Below are positions 47,001 to 49,743 of a stretch of 49,743 nt of DNA, one piece after another; the first letter of the stretch is position 1; every line of letters begins with the position of its first letter. Origin of the DNA: a virus. Where the stretch lies: positions 1-49,743 of the IMG/VR virus record IMGVR_UViG_3300030430_000175; one strand, written 5' to 3'. The position numbers and the translations under genes are program-made. The notes beneath the pieces are model-generated. The model made no database searches. It had not been told where the DNA came from and was given only the letters and a program-made list of their open reading frames with translations.

Positions 47001-48701
47001 GGACAAGATCTATATACGCTTGTACGCCGTGGAGACATTGTAAGTTTTTTTGGTAAAAAAGTACCGCTCTATGGTGCAGGAAAAACTATTGAGCGTACAT
47101 TTGATGTTGAGTTTATGGATGAGTACAACAAAAATCTAAAGGAGCTTAACAAAAAGTTTGAAGAAGCTGTTGTACCTGAAAGAGCTAGAGAGCCGTTTAT
47201 GTATGCAGGGGGCGGGGTGGTTAAAGATGTACCTAACGTCCCTGAAGAACCTGATCAGCGTATTGATAAGATAACAGGCCGTCCATATGACAAACAGGCT
47301 GGTGAAGCGTTTGTAGATAATGAAGAAGATCCTTTAGTTAGACTTGGCTTAGTTGCAGGTGGTCTTGCTAGACCTGCTGCTAAATTAGCTAGAACTGTTA
47401 CAGAAGAAATAGAAGAGTTAATTAAAAGTTACTCCACTAAAGATACAGATCCAGAGTCTGTTAAAAAAGCAGCAGAAGAAATAGTGGGGAGTAACATAGG
47501 ACAAGATGACTATGAAATAGAACAGATTAGAAAATCTTTAGAGCGTACATCCTTTACAGATTATGATGAATATGTAAATGAACCTGTTGAAGAGATTTTA
47601 GATAAGTATCGTCTTAGAGAAACAGAAGATGAATCGTTTATTGAAGTAGAGGGGCAGGCGAGGGCAGCAGGAACATCAATGTCAGAGGTGCCTGAAGACG
47701 ATTTAATATTTATGGGTGATGTCGAAAAAGCAGAGGCCCTAAGAAAAGCTGAGTCCATAGCTCCAGAACAGTCTATGGTTTTTAAAGAAGAATTAGATTC
47801 TTTAAGGAACAGCAAAGATCCTATGGAGAAAGAGGCGGCTAGTATGTTGAATAGGCTATTAGTTAAGATGCCTCGCGCTGGTCAACCTAGAGTTCAGGAA
47901 GATGTTGATGCTGATATAGGACAGAGAATACAAGAGTTTGTTAAAGACTCTGTGGTAAAAGAGCCTGTTTATAGAGCAACAGGGCATGGAATATCAACTG
48001 ACTTTGAAGTTAACTTTGCGTTGCCTAGAGAAATAGGCCCACATTTTGGTACAAAAGGACAGGCAAATTATATAGTCCTGAGCGATTACTTAGAAGGTGT
48101 TGAGTTTGAAAGACAAATGTTTGACCTGAAGATGACTCAAGATCAGATATTCGAGCAGGGACAAGTCAAAAAACCAGGTAAGTTGCCTGCTATGATGAAG
48201 GGTTATTTAGATATTAGAAACCCATTAGTAATAGAGGACGATTTAGGTGTATGGGATGCAGTATCCATAATAGATGACTTCTTTAGTATAAAAGAAACAA
48301 TGGCTTCAAAATTTATTACAGAGATAGGGAATCAAAGTAAGGGTAAAAACTCAGGAGCTTTCTACGATATTATGAGGCCACCATATATTAAATATAAAAA
48401 GTTCATAGAGGATAATATGGGTAAAGAAGATGAACCCTTGTATAAACTACAAAAGGCTATAAGAAGGTATGATATAAATGATAAGTTTAAACAATATCTA
48501 AAAAGCCTAGGATTTGATGGCATCAAGTATAGAAATACTATAGAAGGCGATGAAGTGGAGTTAGCGGGTGATTATCCTAATAAGCCAGGGGCATACTCGT
48601 ATATTGCATTTGATCCTCATCAATTCAAAGTTGCTTCAGCAGCGAAGTTTGATCCTGAAGACCCTAGAATGTTTAGGGCGCAGGGTGGAAGCGTAGGATG
48701 A
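44079..48701 (+). CDS. Giant virion protein with C-terminal ADP-ribosyltransferase-like domain (1,540 aa)
   Basis: The largest gene. Residues 1-160: soluble start. About 165-240: two Ala/Gly-rich hydrophobic stretches (VGGASALAGAALVGTLAGTS). About 300-1050: long helical region with WMANPQSSILFQFMGYPAAF, resembling T7 gp16-type ejected core proteins. About 1040-1075: YAGGGVVKDVP and PDQRIDKITGRPYDKQAGEA, seen in other marine phage virion proteins. From about 1295: an ART-like domain of the polyvalent-protein type (PVYRATGHG, IGPHFGTKGQANYI, GYLDIRNPL, GFDGIKYRN, SYIAFDPHQFKVAS). It is likely ejected into the host with DNA, where the ART domain could modify a target. Confidence 0.8.
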   Translation: MIFDDTFKKEEDVKGPIFVKPSIDSMAMPTTTNAWRNDPRVQKDAEIYLYGLSKLDNTFDPGTYFDDNRDIVEVLRDEDNRIMTIIQRAGNLGKLSPEAKAAYNRLRSSWENTMPSNFDEWTDYAADLSSDVFADPLNALGLIFTGGSANAVAQTAGKEGLKQVLKRAAVSDSTKAQTIRGAIAGGAYGTTHEDQLQRAEIATGLSTDYEIGRTATVGGASALAGAALVGTLAGTSKFFKKRAKERMDADEQFRRANSEGPEGVDPDIQQTVEDNIEILKPSSVTDISADVTPGRASIVIDQEAVGKFSEEVSKKAGGGERTTQEVVDTVNQVMRDSAGKPLDNLGRRIGFEVNRLINRYGSKIAFKPVAVVESFSKFSQTANDLMKKFRYDAGRTVFGDRDYDSQDFFEVYKETAGRYFVRAKVAMEPFALNMRGKLSEVANNNIIRALRGEEPSGDGVATVAGELREILDDIADRLLKDGFIDEPATNYVPRMWSRSAIEKNKETFISKLMDANEVNSREEGLRVVEEMLDKRNQLDGGSSGGNAFFFKRQFNLLQDNDFEEFLNNDIVDIMNTYIFQSSKQLAKKKVFGVRNLNEYRTKYVDNIRAEMRKAGKTLTVGDESDLIRVWQLTTGEDVSRFESSKVQGFIDAYSVANRLAYLPLATLSSVTEVFINVGKAGVIKSLKGLAKSTDAAQDTIQKQLKEKLGKQGLTENEIWKEMNKFGLALDTAMSDLADRLAGDGLSSELARKVNNNFFRYNFLDQWTKSVQMMSYVTGKTLIADNLRAIAKNKGLPDSRRITRLKDELKELNIDIERGLNWVETGDKDFEEVIQRGAARYANEVILNPSAESGLKPVWMANPQSSILFQFMGYPAAFTNTVLKNAAKGLLRNPVGNGAKIVPAALIMTEMARWTNYARSGGESERFKDREQIYKDAVIRWGGNGLIADMMQRGRKAAEIYQDPLAGTAGLFGPVGQDLYTLVRRGDIVSFFGKKVPLYGAGKTIERTFDVEFMDEYNKNLKELNKKFEEAVVPERAREPFMYAGGGVVKDVPNVPEEPDQRIDKITGRPYDKQAGEAFVDNEEDPLVRLGLVAGGLARPAAKLARTVTEEIEELIKSYSTKDTDPESVKKAAEEIVGSNIGQDDYEIEQIRKSLERTSFTDYDEYVNEPVEEILDKYRLRETEDESFIEVEGQARAAGTSMSEVPEDDLIFMGDVEKAEALRKAESIAPEQSMVFKEELDSLRNSKDPMEKEAASMLNRLLVKMPRAGQPRVQEDVDADIGQRIQEFVKDSVVKEPVYRATGHGISTDFEVNFALPREIGPHFGTKGQANYIVLSDYLEGVEFERQMFDLKMTQDQIFEQGQVKKPGKLPAMMKGYLDIRNPLVIEDDLGVWDAVSIIDDFFSIKETMASKFITEIGNQSKGKNSGAFYDIMRPPYIKYKKFIEDNMGKEDEPLYKLQKAIRRYDINDKFKQYLKSLGFDGIKYRNTIEGDEVELAGDYPNKPGAYSYIAFDPHQFKVASAAKFDPEDPRMFRAQGGSVG

Positions 48702-48704
48702 TAA

Positions 48705-49124
48705 ATGAAAAACGTATATGTACTACTGCCTCTGTTACTGTTGTTAGGAGTTTTTATGTATAAGTATTTTACAGAAGAAGAAGTAGTTTGCAAGCACTGC
48801 GATGAGTCGGGTATGAACCCAGAGTTCATGCGTAAAGTAGATGTGCTGAGAGAGAAGCTGGATTTCCCCTTTAAGATAAGTTCTGCGTATAGGTGCCCTC
48901 AGCACCCCATAGAGGCCCGTAAAGCCTCTCCAGGCGCTCATGCGTCAGGTAGGGCACTAGACATCATGGTGCGTGGAGAACAGGCTCACAGGCTCTTACA
49001 GGGCGCTCTAGAGGCAGGTTTTACAGGTATTGGTGTCAGTCAGAAGGGGCCAACCAGATTCATCCACATTGATGATCTAGAAGACTCAGAAGGTCGCCCA
49101 AGACCACACGTATGGAGTTATTGA
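48705..49124 (+). CDS. Endolysin, M15-type peptidase with N-terminal membrane anchor
   Basis: 139 residues. Residues 5-20 are a hydrophobic helix (VYVLLPLLLLLGVFMY) without a clear cleavage site, suggesting a signal-anchor (SAR-type) endolysin that reaches the periplasm by the host Sec system. The catalytic domain is Peptidase M15 (D-Ala-D-Ala carboxypeptidase-like): SSAYRC, then zinc ligands His79 and Asp86 (GAHASGRALDI) and His121 (FIHID). A CKHC pair (29-32) lies just after the anchor and could form disulphides that control activity. It cuts peptidoglycan cross-links. Directly precedes the holin gene. Confidence 0.88.
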   Translation: MKNVYVLLPLLLLLGVFMYKYFTEEEVVCKHCDESGMNPEFMRKVDVLREKLDFPFKISSAYRCPQHPIEARKASPGAHASGRALDIMVRGEQAHRLLQGALEAGFTGIGVSQKGPTRFIHIDDLEDSEGRPRPHVWSY

Positions 49125-49125
49125 T

Positions 49126-49515
49126 ATGAGTTTAGTAGCAACACTAGTAGGCCCTGTTACAGGCTTGCTGGACAAGTTTATTGAAGACAAAGATCAGAAG
49201 GCTATGCTGGCCCACAAGATTGCAACGATGTCAGAGGAACATCATCAGGATCTTATGAAGGCCCAGATAGAGGTCAACAAAGTAGAAGCTAGTAATTCTA
49301 ATTTATTTGTATCCGGGTGGAGACCCTTTATTGGTTGGACATGTGGACTGGGGATGTTTGGAAACTTCATCACAATACCATTCGCAAACTTTGTACTGGC
49401 ACTGCTTGAAATAAATATTGTCATTCCTCTAGTACCCCTAGAGACTATGATGCCTGTCCTCATGGGCATGTTAGGTCTAGGCGCAATGAGGAGCTACGAA
49501 AAGACTAGAAAATGA
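49126..49515 (+). CDS. Holin of the three-helix (GTA/3TM) type
   Basis: 129 residues. A charged N-terminal half (LLDKFIEDKDQKAMLAHKIA) precedes the family signature SGWRPFIGWTCGLGMFGNF, then hydrophobic helices (about 66-90 and 95-118) with a short basic C terminus (RSYEKTRK). Proteins with this WRP-x-x-GW block are three-helix holins of phages and gene transfer agents. It would permeabilise or depolarise the inner membrane and so release or activate the endolysin encoded just before it. Its stop overlaps the next ATG (ATGA). Confidence 0.85.
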   Translation: MSLVATLVGPVTGLLDKFIEDKDQKAMLAHKIATMSEEHHQDLMKAQIEVNKVEASNSNLFVSGWRPFIGWTCGLGMFGNFITIPFANFVLALLEINIVIPLVPLETMMPVLMGMLGLGAMRSYEKTRK

Positions 49516-49743
49516 TAATAGAAAGTGTTGCAGCAGCCTCTGCCATCTTGTCGAGTCTGAATACTTTGATAAGGCAAGCCAATGAATCCGGGCAGGGTAT
49601 CCAGCAGCTTATGGGTACTATCAGCGATTTTGGAGAAGCTTTAACAAATTTTGAAGTAGAGCGTAAGTCTAGCACCTTCAAGCCTCTAAGTCAGAGCGAA
49701 ATCTTGAGGCTCACCCAGATAAAGAAAAGCTATGAGAGATACT
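49512..49743 (+). CDS. 5' part of the 155-residue membrane-anchored protein (continues at 1-336)
   Basis: ATG 49512 overlaps the holin stop (ATGA). The frame is open to the window end, and codon 45 onward is repeated at positions 1-100. The N-terminal 44 residues begin MIIESVAAASAILSSLNTLI, an amphipathic helix, and then become hydrophilic. The joined product has its only membrane segment near the C terminus. Probably cotranslated with the holin; it could tune lysis timing, but no known antiholin or spanin pattern is evident. Confidence 0.85.
   Translation, partial: MIIESVAAASAILSSLNTLIRQANESGQGIQQLMGTISDFGEALTNFEVERKSSTFKPLSQSEILRLTQIKKSYERY
49644..49743. repeat. Right copy of 100-bp end overlap
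   Basis: Identical to bases 1-100 except C at 49742 in place of T at 99, a synonymous change (Tyr) in the gene spanning the joint. The mismatch suggests two co-assembled variants or a sequencing error at the contig end. Confidence 0.9.

Noticed and set aside
1-49743. Integrase, lysogeny repressor, tRNA, CRISPR array, reverse transcriptase (diversity-generating element), phage RNA polymerase
   Set aside because: I looked for these. No tyrosine or serine recombinase, no T-arm-like TTCGAATC with matching acceptor stems, no regularly spaced direct repeats of CRISPR type, and no polymerase motifs besides the family A DNA polymerase were seen.

Overview
The window is one complete, circularly assembled genome of a lytic, short-tailed (podovirus-type) bacteriophage. 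Its last 100 bases repeat its first 100 with one silent difference, so the unique genome is about 49,643 bp. A gene running off the right end continues in frame at position 1. The host cannot be read from the sequence. An apparent outer-membrane-type lipoprotein, near-consensus sigma70 promoters, Shine-Dalgarno starts and gene families I associate with marine phages suggest a Gram-negative, probably marine, bacterium. I see no integrase, lysogeny repressor, tRNA, CRISPR array or phage RNA polymerase, so transcription must rely on host RNA polymerase.

Layout. Two opposed gene blocks leave one regulatory region (about 18403-19122). Leftward block (19039 down to 1613): first, small unknown early genes, a Cys-rich GP88-like protein, a DUF932 protein and an HTH protein. 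Next comes the replication module: OB-fold ssDNA-binding protein, T7-like primase-helicase, family A DNA polymerase, GIY-YIG nuclease, Cas4/RecB-like exonuclease and T7 endonuclease I-like resolvase. Last is nucleotide metabolism: DUF3310 protein, NrdA, MazG-like protein and NrdB. A run of small genes between nrdA and nrdB includes a lipoprotein and two membrane proteins. Rightward block (19123 to the end, then 1-1621): terminase subunits, portal, scaffold, major capsid protein, head-tail adaptor and tail proteins, three related fibre genes, five large or medium putative ejection proteins (one with a C-terminal ADP-ribosyltransferase-like domain), endolysin, holin, and a cassette of tiny lysine-rich proteins. 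The two blocks meet tail to tail with a 9-bp gene overlap at 1613-1621.

Regulation. Two back-to-back promoters (TTGACA-17 bp-TATACT in both directions) lie at 19046-19115. Their -35 boxes sit inside an 18-bp inverted repeat (17 of 18 matching). The rightward start of transcription falls on or next to the ATG of the small terminase gene, which predicts a leaderless late mRNA. A 14-bp motif (CTATCYACYCCYAG on the + strand) recurs five times near leftward promoters and ribosome sites and looks like an operator. Hairpins capped by UUCG close three early genes and the capsid gene, and their G-U wobble pairs fit only the transcribed strand.

The least expected content is: the divergent palindromic promoter with its leaderless start, the five-copy operator family, the origin-like repeat region, the 22-residue-repeat and antimicrobial-peptide-like ejection proteins, the polyvalent ART-tipped virion protein, the lysine-rich mini-protein cassette, and a short A-x-G-G motif shared by several virion proteins. 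No database search was possible; family names come from motif recognition.
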